In this document: piece by piece, positions 1 to 6,338 of the stretch
Layout of the letters: every line of letters starts with the position of its first letter
Position numbering within the stretch: position 1 is the stretch's first letter
Assembly (NCBI GenBank): GCA_017632155.1
Contig: JAGBRZ010000094.1
Coordinates: 1-17,698 of the forward strand
Direction: 5' to 3'
DNA length: 17,698 nt
Source of the DNA: Clostridia bacterium
GTDB lineage: Bacteria > Bacillota_A > Clostridia > Oscillospirales > CAG-272
Made by a program: the position numbers and the translations under genes
The notes under the pieces: model-generated
Told to the model about the DNA's origin: nothing
Seen by the model: the letters and a program-made list of their open reading frames with translations, nothing else
Databases searched by the model: none

Positions 1-419
1 CCCTCAGAGAAAGCGGACTGGCTGCGGCCGTAAACGATCTGGAGGAAGAGCTCTCTCATTGCGGTGTTGATAGCGTCGCAAACGAGGTCGGTGTTAAGAG
101 CCTCGAGGAGAGTCTTGCCGGGGAGAATCTCAGCAGCCATAGCTGCGGAGTGGGTCATACCGGAACATCCGATGGTCTCTACGAGAGCCTCTTCGATGAT
201 ACCGTTCTTGACGTTGAGGGAAAGCTTACAAGCTCCCTGCTGGGGTGCACACCATCCCACACCGTGGGTGTATGCGGAAATATCGGTGATCTGCTTTGCC
301 TGGATCCATTTGCCCTCTTCGGGAATGGGGGCGGGGCCGTGATCGCAGCCCTTCTTAACAACACACATCTGTGCCACTTCGTGGCTCTGTGCGTAAGGGC
401 ATTCACTTACGTTGCTCAT
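1..419 (-). CDS. Iron-sulfur cluster assembly scaffold-like (NifU/IscU-type) protein, C-terminal part missing
   Basis: The fragment covers the first 139 codons; the rest lies beyond the left edge. The protein starts MSNVSECPYAQSHE and carries the motifs GVGWCAPQQGACKLSL and ETIGCSGMTHSAAM. I recognise these from a clostridial family annotated as Fe-S cluster assembly scaffold protein, usually encoded beside a GGGtGRT-family protein. The conserved cysteines in these motifs are the likely metal or cluster ligands; the role is inferred from that family, not shown here. The start is set by an AAGGAG at 429-434, nine bases upstream. It is the last visible gene of a minus-strand operon, 33 bases after the SGNH esterase gene. 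No promoter is seen in the short gap, so it is probably read from the pduL promoter. Confidence 0.75.
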   Translation of the reverse strand, partial: MSNVSECPYAQSHEVAQMCVVKKGCDHGPAPIPEEGKWIQAKQITDISAYTHGVGWCAPQQGACKLSLNVKNGIIEEALVETIGCSGMTHSAAMAAEILPGKTLLEALNTDLVCDAINTAMRELFLQIVYGRSQSAFSE

Positions 420-452
420 TGGTTTTATCTCCTTATTTTTTGATTTTTTAAA

Positions 453-1079
453 TTATTTTGCCGATTCGATAAGTGTTTTTACCGCGTCTGCATAGATCTT
501 GCCGATAAAGGCTCTGCCGTTATCGTTGGGATGAACGCCGTCTGCCGAATAGAATTTCGGCTCGGGCTGGGTCTTGAGCGCTTCTGCGAAGATCTCGTCA
601 AGAGGAATGTATACATCTGCAAATTCGTCAGCAAGCTTGCGCACGATCGCGATGACGCGGTCGACCTCGCCTCTCCAGGATTCCTTTGCCTCGTCATCGA
701 GGAGGAAGGGAGCGAGCATAACGATCTTTGCGTTTGTTTCTTTCTTGAGTCTCTCGAGGATCGCGCGGTAATTGGTTTCTACCTGTGCATCGGTGGTCGC
801 GATGTTGGTGCCGCCGTGACGGTGCCAGACATCGTTGATACCGATGAGGATCGAAATGATATCGGGATCGAACGCGATAGCATCGGGGTAGAGACGGTCA
901 AAAAGCTGATCGGTGCGGTTTCCGCTGATGCCGAAATTGATGAATTCAATGTCGGTATCGGGGAAAGCCTCGCGGATGTGCTGTGCGGCGAACTTGGGAT
1001 AACCCGCGCCGAGGTCGTGATAATTTCTCTTATCTCTGCCTGCGTCGGTTATGCTGTCGCCCTGAAATACGATCTTCAT
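453..1079 (-). CDS. SGNH/GDSL-family esterase, probably an intracellular carbohydrate deacetylase
   Basis: A 208-residue protein with the SGNH hydrolase blocks in order: block I GDSIT with the predicted nucleophile Ser9, block II around NFGISGN (47-54), block III GIND (80-83), and block V DGVHP with Asp180 and His183 completing the triad. The segment ISILIGINDVW closely resembles Axe2-type acetylxylan esterases of similar length, so release of acetyl groups from xylo-oligosaccharides or related sugars is the best guess; the substrate is not shown by the sequence. There is no signal peptide, so it should act in the cytoplasm on imported oligosaccharides. It follows pduL by 4 bases, with only a weak AAAG-like ribosome binding site inside the pduL end, which suggests translational coupling. 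If it releases acetate, pairing with an acyl phosphotransferase would make metabolic sense (inference). Confidence 0.88.
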   Translation of the reverse strand: MKIVFQGDSITDAGRDKRNYHDLGAGYPKFAAQHIREAFPDTDIEFINFGISGNRTDQLFDRLYPDAIAFDPDIISILIGINDVWHRHGGTNIATTDAQVETNYRAILERLKKETNAKIVMLAPFLLDDEAKESWRGEVDRVIAIVRKLADEFADVYIPLDEIFAEALKTQPEPKFYSADGVHPNDNGRAFIGKIYADAVKTLIESAK

Positions 1080-1083
1080 TTTC

Positions 1084-1656
1084 TTACTTTACGATCTCGC
1101 CTTCAACTGCGCCGAAAGCTGCAGCTGCGTTGCACTCATCGGTGTCGATGTGCATAGCAAGAGCGAAGTTCGGGTTAACACGAACAACAACGTCCTCGAA
1201 GATAACGGGGCGAGCGGTGTTAAGCTTAACTGCAACGATCTCCTTGTCGGAAACGCCGAGCTCTTCAGCATCTGCGGGAGTCATGTGGATGTGTCTTTTT
1301 GCTACGATTGCGCCGTCTGCGATCTCGATCTCACCTGCGGGACCAACAAGCTTGAGGCCGGGGGTACCTGCGGTGTCGCCGCTCTCGCGGATGGGGGGAA
1401 CGATGCCGAGTGCACGTGCATCGGTGAAGGAAAGCTCAACCTGGTTTGCGGGACGGGTGGGGCCGAGAACGCTCATAGCGAGGCTGCCCTTGGGGCCGAC
1501 AACGGTAAGCTTTTCGTTTGCGCAAGCAAACTGGCCGGGCTGGCTGAGCATCTTCTTAACGATGAGCTCCGCACCCTTGCCGTAAAGGATCTCAACAGCT
1601 TCTGCGGTGAGGTGGCAGTGGCGTGCCGATGTTTCAACGATAAAAGTCTTGGACAT
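1084..1656 (-). CDS. pduL: Phosphate acyltransferase of the PduL family (phosphotransacetylase/phosphotransbutyrylase type)
   Basis: Interconverts acyl-CoA plus phosphate with acyl-phosphate plus CoA, the step before acetate or propionate kinase. The 190-residue protein shows the PduL two-zinc signature: SARHCHLT with His13 and His15, Glu74, RHIHMTPADAEELG with His122 and His124, and FALAMHIDTDECNAA with His169. It begins directly at the catalytic domain and lacks the N-terminal encapsulation peptide of PduL enzymes packed into bacterial microcompartments. No shell genes are nearby. It is therefore most likely a free cytosolic enzyme standing in for Pta in fermentation (inference). The start has an AGGAG at 1667-1671. 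It is the first gene of the operon with the SGNH esterase and the Fe-S scaffold-like gene, and has its own strong promoter. Confidence 0.92.
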   Translation of the reverse strand: MSKTFIVETSARHCHLTAEAVEILYGKGAELIVKKMLSQPGQFACANEKLTVVGPKGSLAMSVLGPTRPANQVELSFTDARALGIVPPIRESGDTAGTPGLKLVGPAGEIEIADGAIVAKRHIHMTPADAEELGVSDKEIVAVKLNTARPVIFEDVVVRVNPNFALAMHIDTDECNAAAAFGAVEGEIVK

Positions 1657-1707
1657 TTTTATGTATCTCCTATCATAGTAATTTCGGTTGTAAAGTCATA
1701 CCAATTA

Positions 1708-1736
1708 ATTATATCATAAAATTTGTCGATTGTAAA
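1708..1736 (-). promoter_or_regulatory. Sigma-A-type promoter of the pduL operon
   Basis: Read on the minus strand: -35 TTTACA at 1736-1731, a 17-base spacer, -10 TATAAT at 1713-1708, preceded by TGA that fits an extended -10. The remaining leader to the pduL start is about 45 bases. The 214-base region 1657-1870 is AT-rich and holds this promoter and the divergent lipoprotein promoter; I see no further gene in it. Confidence 0.75.
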
Positions 1737-1806
1737 TCCCTTTGGCGATTTTTCCTTGCGGCAAATTGCAATAAATTGATAAATATTTATTATTTAAATA
1801 AATATC

Positions 1807-1835
1807 TTGACTTTTTTTTCGATTTGTGATAAAAT
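1807..1835 (+). promoter_or_regulatory. Sigma-A-type promoter of the tandem lipoprotein genes
   Basis: -35 TTGACT at 1807-1812, a 17-base spacer, -10 TAAAAT at 1830-1835, with TG two bases upstream of the hexamer (extended -10). Transcription would begin near 1842, leaving a leader of about 29 bases. Between this promoter and the divergent pduL promoter are about 70 AT-rich bases, including short TATTTA-type inverted stretches near 1785-1802; no specific operator can be named. Confidence 0.75.
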
Positions 1836-1870
1836 AAAACCAACTATTTTACTTTTTGGAGGAAATCACT

Positions 1871-3352
1871 ATGAGAATCAATTTGATCCGTATTGTCTCT
1901 TTTGCGCTGTTGATGGCAATGATGCTTGGCGCCGTTGCTTGTGCAGATACTACGCCCGAAGGCACCCCCGAAACATCGGCAAATGATCCCGCCGTTGCTG
2001 AAACGACCGAGGCGATCACCCCGGAAACTACAGAAATCAACGCTGAAAATCTTCTCGGCGAGAGAAATTTTGGCGGCGAAACGCTTACTATCTATGCCCG
2101 TAAGTATAACGGCGCGTGGTCGAGCGATCTTCTTGTTGAGGACGAGGACGGAACAGTCGTAAACAACGCTATCTATAAGAGAAACGCAAAGCTTTCCACA
2201 CTCTATTCCGTCAACTTTGAGCAGATCGAAAGCGGTAAGCGCGACTGTCTTGATGATTTTGTTAAGGTAGTTTCATCCGGTGATACCACTATTCACGCAA
2301 CATATCTCGGTCTTACCGATGCCGCAACTGCTGCACAGCGCGGTTACCTTCACGATATTACCAAGCTTGAAAACGTTAACCTTGAAGGCGAGTGGTGGAC
2401 TCAGTCCCTGAATAAGGCTTGGTCGATCGGAAACAAGCAGTATTTTGCAACCGGCGCGATCACCACCATCGACGACCAGGCGATCCGTACAATGTTCTTC
2501 AATAAGGAGATCATTGCAGAGCACAACCTCAAGACCATCTATGACCTCGTTTACGATAACGAGTGGGTGTTCGATAAATTCTTTGAATATGCAGAGATCG
2601 CGAACAAGGATGATGGCGACGGTCAGCAGTCCCTCTCCGATACCTTCGGCGCTTGCGCGCAGACTACCCTCGGATTTATGATGACTATGGGTTCGGGCGA
2701 AATGCTCGCAGCCAAGGATGCGGACGATTATCCCATCATTGCCGCAAACAGCTCTGCAACTCGCTTTATCGACGTTGTAACTTATCTTACCGAAAAGATC
2801 TCGGGCAACAATGCTATCTATCAGGGTGACGATCAGGTCATCCGCGACCTCTTCGGCAACAATCAGGCGCTCTTCTATGCAGAGGTTCTTATGCACGCAC
2901 AGACCATGCGCGTAAACTATGACGTTGACTTCGGTATCATCCCCATGCCCAAGTACAATGCGGATCAGGAAAATTACTATCAGTATTCGACCGGTAGAAA
3001 TACCACCGTCATCGCGTTCCCGAACGCAACAAACGGTGACGATCTCGATATGGGAACCTTTATGATCGAGGCAATGGCAATCGAATCGGTCAACACCGTA
3101 AAGCCCGCTTACTATGATATTTGTCTTAAGGGCAGATACGCAGGCGACGCGAAGGACGTTGATATGCTTGATATCGTTACCACCAGCGTTGCAACCGACT
3201 ATGCGGAGATTTACGCTTGGGGTAGCTTCCACTCCACTGTTCAGAATGCTATCACTTCGGGCGCTCCCATTGCGAGCATCCTCAAGAAGAATTCCGTTGC
3301 TGCTGAAAAGGTTATGAAGAAGACTATCGACGACTTTATGAAGCTTAACTAA
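1871..3352 (+). CDS. Extracellular substrate-binding lipoprotein (ABC-type solute-binding fold), first of a tandem pair
   Basis: A 493-residue exported lipoprotein. It has basic residues and a hydrophobic segment at 1-23, a lipobox ending AVAC with the lipidated Cys24, then a Thr/Glu/Pro-rich linker to about residue 60. The folded part carries motifs typical of clostridial extracellular solute-binding proteins: NKAWSIGNKQYFATGAI, a VFDKFFEYA segment followed by an acidic DDGDG loop, and IIPMPKYNADQENYYQYS. Such proteins capture sugars or other solutes for ABC importers; the ligand is unknown. The start is the ATG preceded by GGAGG at 1858-1862; an in-frame TTG at 1856 overlaps that ribosome binding site and is rejected. 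Eighteen bases separate it from its paralogue. No ABC permease or ATPase gene is adjacent, which is unusual for a binding protein. Confidence 0.85.
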   Translation: MRINLIRIVSFALLMAMMLGAVACADTTPEGTPETSANDPAVAETTEAITPETTEINAENLLGERNFGGETLTIYARKYNGAWSSDLLVEDEDGTVVNNAIYKRNAKLSTLYSVNFEQIESGKRDCLDDFVKVVSSGDTTIHATYLGLTDAATAAQRGYLHDITKLENVNLEGEWWTQSLNKAWSIGNKQYFATGAITTIDDQAIRTMFFNKEIIAEHNLKTIYDLVYDNEWVFDKFFEYAEIANKDDGDGQQSLSDTFGACAQTTLGFMMTMGSGEMLAAKDADDYPIIAANSSATRFIDVVTYLTEKISGNNAIYQGDDQVIRDLFGNNQALFYAEVLMHAQTMRVNYDVDFGIIPMPKYNADQENYYQYSTGRNTTVIAFPNATNGDDLDMGTFMIEAMAIESVNTVKPAYYDICLKGRYAGDAKDVDMLDIVTTSVATDYAEIYAWGSFHSTVQNAITSGAPIASILKKNSVAAEKVMKKTIDDFMKLN

Positions 3353-3370
3353 AGCCAAAGGAGCGAAAAT

Positions 3371-4858
3371 ATGAGAAACACAAGTATACGTTTGACTTCT
3401 TTGTTGTTGCTTATTGTAATGTTGATCTCCGCAGTTTCCTGCGCACAGACCGGATCGGGTGAAGAAAGTACCGCTCCCGCACAAACAGAAGCCCAGGGTG
3501 CAGGAACCGCAGAAGTAGTTGTGACCGAAGAGGAAACAACTGAAATTAACGCAGAAAATATCCTCGGTATTCGTGACCTGAGTGGTGAAACACTGACGTT
3601 CTTCAGCCGTAAGTATAACGGTGTTTGGTCCAGTGACCTTTTTGTCAAGGAAGTGGACGGCACTATTCTCAACGATGCTATTTACAGAAGAAACACAACG
3701 CTTTCCGAAAAATACGGTATCGCTTTTGAGGAGATCGAAAGCGGAAACATAACTTTCCGCGATGACGTAGGAAACAGAATTGCTACGGGTGATACTTCGT
3801 ATCAGGCTCTTTATATGGGTCTTGCGGATGCGGCAAACGCGGCTCAGCTTGGTTATCTGCAGGATATGACCTCTATGGAGAACATCAATCTTGAGGGCAG
3901 ATGGTGGACTCAGTCCTCGAACAAAGCTTGGTCGATCGGAAACAAACAGTATTTCGCAACCGGTGCCATCACCACAGTTGATGACCGTGCTATCCGTACT
4001 ATGTATTTCAACAAGACTATGCTTGCCGATCTTCAGCTCAAGTCTATATATGATCTCGTTTACGATAACGAATGGGTATATGAAAAGTTTTTTGAGTATG
4101 CAGAGGCGGCAAAGAGGGATGACGGCGACGGCATTCCCACTCTGCTTGATACTTATGGCGCATCTGCGCAGACAACCTTCGGCTTTATGATGACGATGGC
4201 GTCGGGTGAGATGCTTACGCAGAAGGATGCGGATGATATGATCGTTCTCGTTGCGACTGATAACACTCGCTTCATCGATGTTGTTAGTTATCTGACCGAT
4301 AAGGTTGCAAAGAATGACGGTATCTACCTTGGTGCAGATAATGACATCCGCGAGCTCTTCGGCAACGGTCAGTCCCTTCTTTGGGCAGAGGTTCTTGAGC
4401 ATGCATATACCATGAGAATGAATTATGACATCAACTTCGGTATCGTTCCTATGCCCAAGTTCACTGCGGAGCAGGAAAACTATCATCAGTACACTACCGG
4501 CTATTGTACAACAGTAGTATGCTTCCCGACCACAACCAAGGGCGAAGCACTCGATATGGCAACCTTTGCTGTTGAGGCGATGGCTATCGAGTCTGTTGAG
4601 ACCATCGTTCCCGCATACTATGACATCTGCCTGAAGGGCAGATATGCCGATGATGCTGAATCCGCGGCCATGCTTGATATCATCACTACAAGTGTATCCT
4701 CGGACTATGCTGAGATCCTCGGTTGGGGCGGCTTCAAGACCGCAGTTCAGGATGCGATCTCCGCAGGAATGCCCATTGCCAGCGTTATTTCCAGAAACGC
4801 TCCTATGACCAAAAAGGCGATCCAAAAGTCGCTTGATGCATTCAAGGATCTTCCTTAA
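3371..4858 (+). CDS. Extracellular substrate-binding lipoprotein, second of a tandem pair
   Basis: A 495-residue paralogue of the preceding gene. The hydrophobic signal is followed by a lipobox ending AVSC, with Cys24 at the same position, then a Glu/Thr/Ala-rich linker. From TTEINAEN onward the two proteins align along their whole length with few gaps, and by eye well over half the residues match, for example NKAWSIGNKQYFATGAITT and PAYYDICLKGRYA. Differences cluster in the linker and at scattered positions that could alter the ligand, such as the STGRNTT segment replaced by TTGYCTT. AAAGGAG at 3357-3363 sets the start. It is co-transcribed with its twin from the upstream promoter. Its stop codon abuts a palindromic MITE-like element that may act as its transcript end. 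Solute binding is inferred from the fold family; the ligand is unknown. Confidence 0.84.
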   Translation: MRNTSIRLTSLLLLIVMLISAVSCAQTGSGEESTAPAQTEAQGAGTAEVVVTEEETTEINAENILGIRDLSGETLTFFSRKYNGVWSSDLFVKEVDGTILNDAIYRRNTTLSEKYGIAFEEIESGNITFRDDVGNRIATGDTSYQALYMGLADAANAAQLGYLQDMTSMENINLEGRWWTQSSNKAWSIGNKQYFATGAITTVDDRAIRTMYFNKTMLADLQLKSIYDLVYDNEWVYEKFFEYAEAAKRDDGDGIPTLLDTYGASAQTTFGFMMTMASGEMLTQKDADDMIVLVATDNTRFIDVVSYLTDKVAKNDGIYLGADNDIRELFGNGQSLLWAEVLEHAYTMRMNYDINFGIVPMPKFTAEQENYHQYTTGYCTTVVCFPTTTKGEALDMATFAVEAMAIESVETIVPAYYDICLKGRYADDAESAAMLDIITTSVSSDYAEILGWGGFKTAVQDAISAGMPIASVISRNAPMTKKAIQKSLDAFKDLP

Positions 4859-5026
4859 TTAAGGCAATACCGCACAATTCGTAACGGCACACTTGCTTGC
4901 ATAAATTCCGTCATACAGCACAAAATCTCTTGCCGATAGGTCACTATAGGCTGCGAAATTTTGTGCAGTCTGACGAAATTTCTGACGTCGCAATTGCACC
5001 ATCAGAATTGTGCGGTATTGCCTTAA
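4859..5026. mobile_element. MITE-like palindromic repeat element with 22-bp perfect terminal inverted repeats
   Basis: The ends 4859-4880 and 5005-5026 are perfect inverted repeats containing GGCAATACCGCACAATTC. The interior is also imperfectly self-complementary: AAATTCCGTCA...GCACAAAAT near 4900-4926 faces TGCACAAAATTTCG, read in reverse, at 4953-4967. The centre forms the stem ATAG/CTAT at 4936-4947 with a GTCA loop. The whole element could therefore fold as one hairpin of about 80 bp. A TA dinucleotide lies at both outer edges, which could be a target duplication of an IS630/Tc1-like transposase (inference). There is no open reading frame of its own and no transposase nearby, so it would be non-autonomous. 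Confidence 0.72.
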
Positions 5027-5030
5027 AGAT

Positions 5031-5054
5031 CGGCTGTTGCTTTCGCAACAGCCG
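5031..5054 (-). terminator. Strong hairpin, probable terminator of the holin cassette
   Basis: A perfect 10-bp stem, CGGCTGTTGC and GCAACAGCCG, with a TTTC loop (GAAA when read on the minus strand). It begins five bases after the stop codon of the minus-strand holin gene. The following tract on that strand is only weakly T-rich (ATCTTTAA), so termination may be partial. It may also act on leftover rightward transcription from the lipoprotein genes. Confidence 0.65.
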
Positions 5055-5059
5055 AAGCT

Positions 5060-5272
5060 TTAGTTTTCGTTCTCGCCGTCCCGGACGGAGCTGTCGATCA
5101 TGCTCTCGCCGAGAATATACGCGATCAGCACTCCCGCGGCAGAGATGATGGCGGTCACCTCGGTGATCATTGACTCTCCCGCACCGCAAAACACAGCAAC
5201 AGCGCCGACAAATCCGGCAAGTGCCGCCCAAAATTTGCGCGAGGAGAGCTTGCGCTTCCAATCAATGCCCAT
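5060..5272 (-). CDS. Small phage-holin-like membrane protein
   Basis: A 70-residue protein starting MGIDWKRKLSSRKFWAALAG, with two predicted membrane segments (about 14-30 and 37-54) and a charged, acidic tail RDGENEN. The WK-x-K-L-x-(S/N)-(R/K)-x-FW start followed by two hydrophobic helices is a pattern I know from small holins of Firmicutes phages. Holins make holes in the membrane that let endolysin reach the wall. The start has a strong AAAGGAGG ribosome binding site and overlaps the upstream stop as TGATG, so the pair is translationally coupled. No endolysin or other phage gene lies in this window. It may be a prophage remnant or a host-recruited export/lysis function. Assignment is from pattern only. 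Confidence 0.6.
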   Translation of the reverse strand: MGIDWKRKLSSRKFWAALAGFVGAVAVFCGAGESMITEVTAIISAAGVLIAYILGESMIDSSVRDGENEN

Positions 5273-5508
5273 CAGTGCCCCTCCTTTCTGCCTTCGTTTA
5301 CCTCAAGAAGACTGAGGCGAGTTTCGTGATCGCCGATCTTTTCGTAAAAAACGCGATTCTTTTCCGACTGCGCGGAAACGCTTTCGTTGAGGTTATGAAC
5401 GGCGTCCTCAAGCGAGGTGAGCGTGCGGTTGAGCTTTGCCACGATCTTGAAGATCGCAATCAGCGAGCCGCAAAGGGTCATAAGACCCGTAAGTATTTCC
5501 CAAGTCAT
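5272..5508 (-). CDS. Small membrane-anchored coiled-coil protein, phage lysis-module type
   Basis: A 78-residue protein with an N-terminal membrane helix (about 3-22) and a predicted coiled coil (about 25-70) with regular Leu/Val spacing, ending IGDHETRLSLLEVNEGRKEGH. One membrane helix plus coiled coil with a GDHExRLxxLE-like end, placed immediately before a holin gene, is a common arrangement in Firmicutes phage lysis modules and resembles the XhlA/DUF7365-type proteins there. Function is not established. AAAGGAG at 5514-5520 gives the start. Its stop overlaps the holin start by one base. It is the first gene of the two-gene cassette, read from a promoter in the divergent region shared with nth. 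Confidence 0.6.
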   Translation of the reverse strand: MTWEILTGLMTLCGSLIAIFKIVAKLNRTLTSLEDAVHNLNESVSAQSEKNRVFYEKIGDHETRLSLLEVNEGRKEGH

Positions 5509-5530
5509 TCTTTCTCCTTTTATATTACAA

Positions 5531-5602
5531 TTGGCTATTTGTACCCGACTTGGCGTTATTATACAACAAAAATTATAACCGTAACTGACAGAAATCTGTC
5601 AA
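5531..5602. promoter_or_regulatory. Divergent promoters of the holin cassette (-) and nth (+) sharing an operator-like dyad
   Basis: Minus strand: TTGACA at 5602-5597, a rather long 19-base spacer, TATAAT at 5577-5572; a second TATAAT at 5563-5558 has no good -35. Plus strand: TTGGCG at 5550-5555, 18 bases, TATAAC at 5574-5579. A dyad TGACAGA-AA-TCTGTCA at 5586-5601 overlaps the minus -35 and the likely nth transcription start. This placement fits a repressor site acting on both genes (inference). Confidence 0.5.
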
Positions 5603-5612
5603 AAGGATAAAA

Positions 5613-6281
5613 ATGAAAAAAGAAACAAGAAAACCCGATACCGCGCGCGGAGCGCTTGTTGCCTCCGAGCTTCAAAAGCTATATCCCGATTCCGCTTGCT
5701 CCCTTGATTGGGGAGGCGGCGAGGCTTGGAAGCTGATGGTTATGGGCAGACTTTCCGCCCAGTGCACCGATGCGCGTGTCAATATAGTTTGCAAAGACCT
5801 TTTTGAAAAGTTTCCAACTCTTTCCGATCTTGCCGATGCAGATCTTTCGGATATAGAAAACATAGTCCGACCCTGTGGGCTTTACCGCACAAAAGCGGCG
5901 TCGATCAAGGCGGCTTGCATAAAGCTTCGCGATGAATACGGCGGAGAATTGCCGCGCGATGTTGAAAAACTCTGCGAATTTCCCGGTGTCGGACGCAAGA
6001 TCGCAAATCTTCTGCTCGGCGACGTTTTCGGAATTCCCGGCATCGTTGCGGATACGCATTGCATCAGAATTTGCGGCAGACTCGGATTTTATCCCGAAGA
6101 ACTCAAAGACCCGCTTAAAGTTGAGCGCATTCTGACCGACGCCATCCCGAAGGAGTATCAGACCGATACTTGTCACCGCCTTGTTGACTTCGGACGCGAC
6201 ATCTGCCGCGCGCAGTCGCCAAGATGCGATGCTTGCCCCGAGGCGCTGAAAAATATTTGTACTCATCAAAAAAGTTCTTGA
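5613..6281 (+). CDS. nth: Endonuclease III, DNA glycosylase/AP lyase with Fe-S cluster
   Basis: Removes oxidised pyrimidines from DNA and nicks the abasic site in base excision repair. The 222-residue protein shows the family features: LSAQCTDARVN (48-57), GLYRTKAASI (89-98), the helix-hairpin-helix FPGVGRKIAN with catalytic Lys129, and VADTHCIRI with catalytic Asp147. The C-terminal [4Fe-4S] motif uses Cys198, Cys205, Cys208 and Cys216. Its spacing is C-x6-C-x2-C-x7-C, while E. coli Nth has x5 in the last gap. The start has an AAAGGA box at 5602-5607. It runs divergently from the holin cassette. Its stop codon overlaps the -35 of the next gene's promoter, and no terminator separates the two, so read-through into the membrane protein gene is possible. 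Confidence 0.95.
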   Translation: MKKETRKPDTARGALVASELQKLYPDSACSLDWGGGEAWKLMVMGRLSAQCTDARVNIVCKDLFEKFPTLSDLADADLSDIENIVRPCGLYRTKAASIKAACIKLRDEYGGELPRDVEKLCEFPGVGRKIANLLLGDVFGIPGIVADTHCIRICGRLGFYPEELKDPLKVERILTDAIPKEYQTDTCHRLVDFGRDICRAQSPRCDACPEALKNICTHQKSS

Positions 6282-6306
6282 CAAAGTTTATGATATACGA
6301 TATAAT
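6278..6306 (+). promoter_or_regulatory. Perfect-consensus sigma-A promoter overlapping the nth stop codon
   Basis: TTGACA at 6278-6283, exactly 17 bases, TATAAT at 6301-6306. Both hexamers match the consensus fully. The nth stop TGA (6279-6281) lies inside the -35. Transcription would start near 6313 and drive the membrane protein gene, with a leader of about 26 bases. Confidence 0.85.
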
Positions 6307-6338
6307 GTAAGTACATCAATAAAGAAAGGATGATGACA

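Noticed and set aside
531..1719. Long plus-strand open frames opposite the SGNH esterase and pduL
   Set aside because: The minus-strand genes show full family motifs, ribosome binding sites and a promoter; the plus frames do not.
1856..1870. Upstream TTG start for the first lipoprotein
   Set aside because: The TTG overlaps the GGAGG ribosome binding site and would put acidic residues before the signal peptide.
1657..1870. Possible riboswitch or small RNA between pduL and the first lipoprotein
   Set aside because: The two predicted leaders are only about 30-50 bases long and show no structured aptamer-like pattern.
2273..4825. 850-codon open frame on the minus strand across both lipoprotein genes
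   Set aside because: It is a shadow. The two paralogues start exactly 1500 bases apart, in the same phase, and their shared codon bias keeps the opposite frame open twice. The translation has no plausible domain, and no ribosome binding site or promoter fits.
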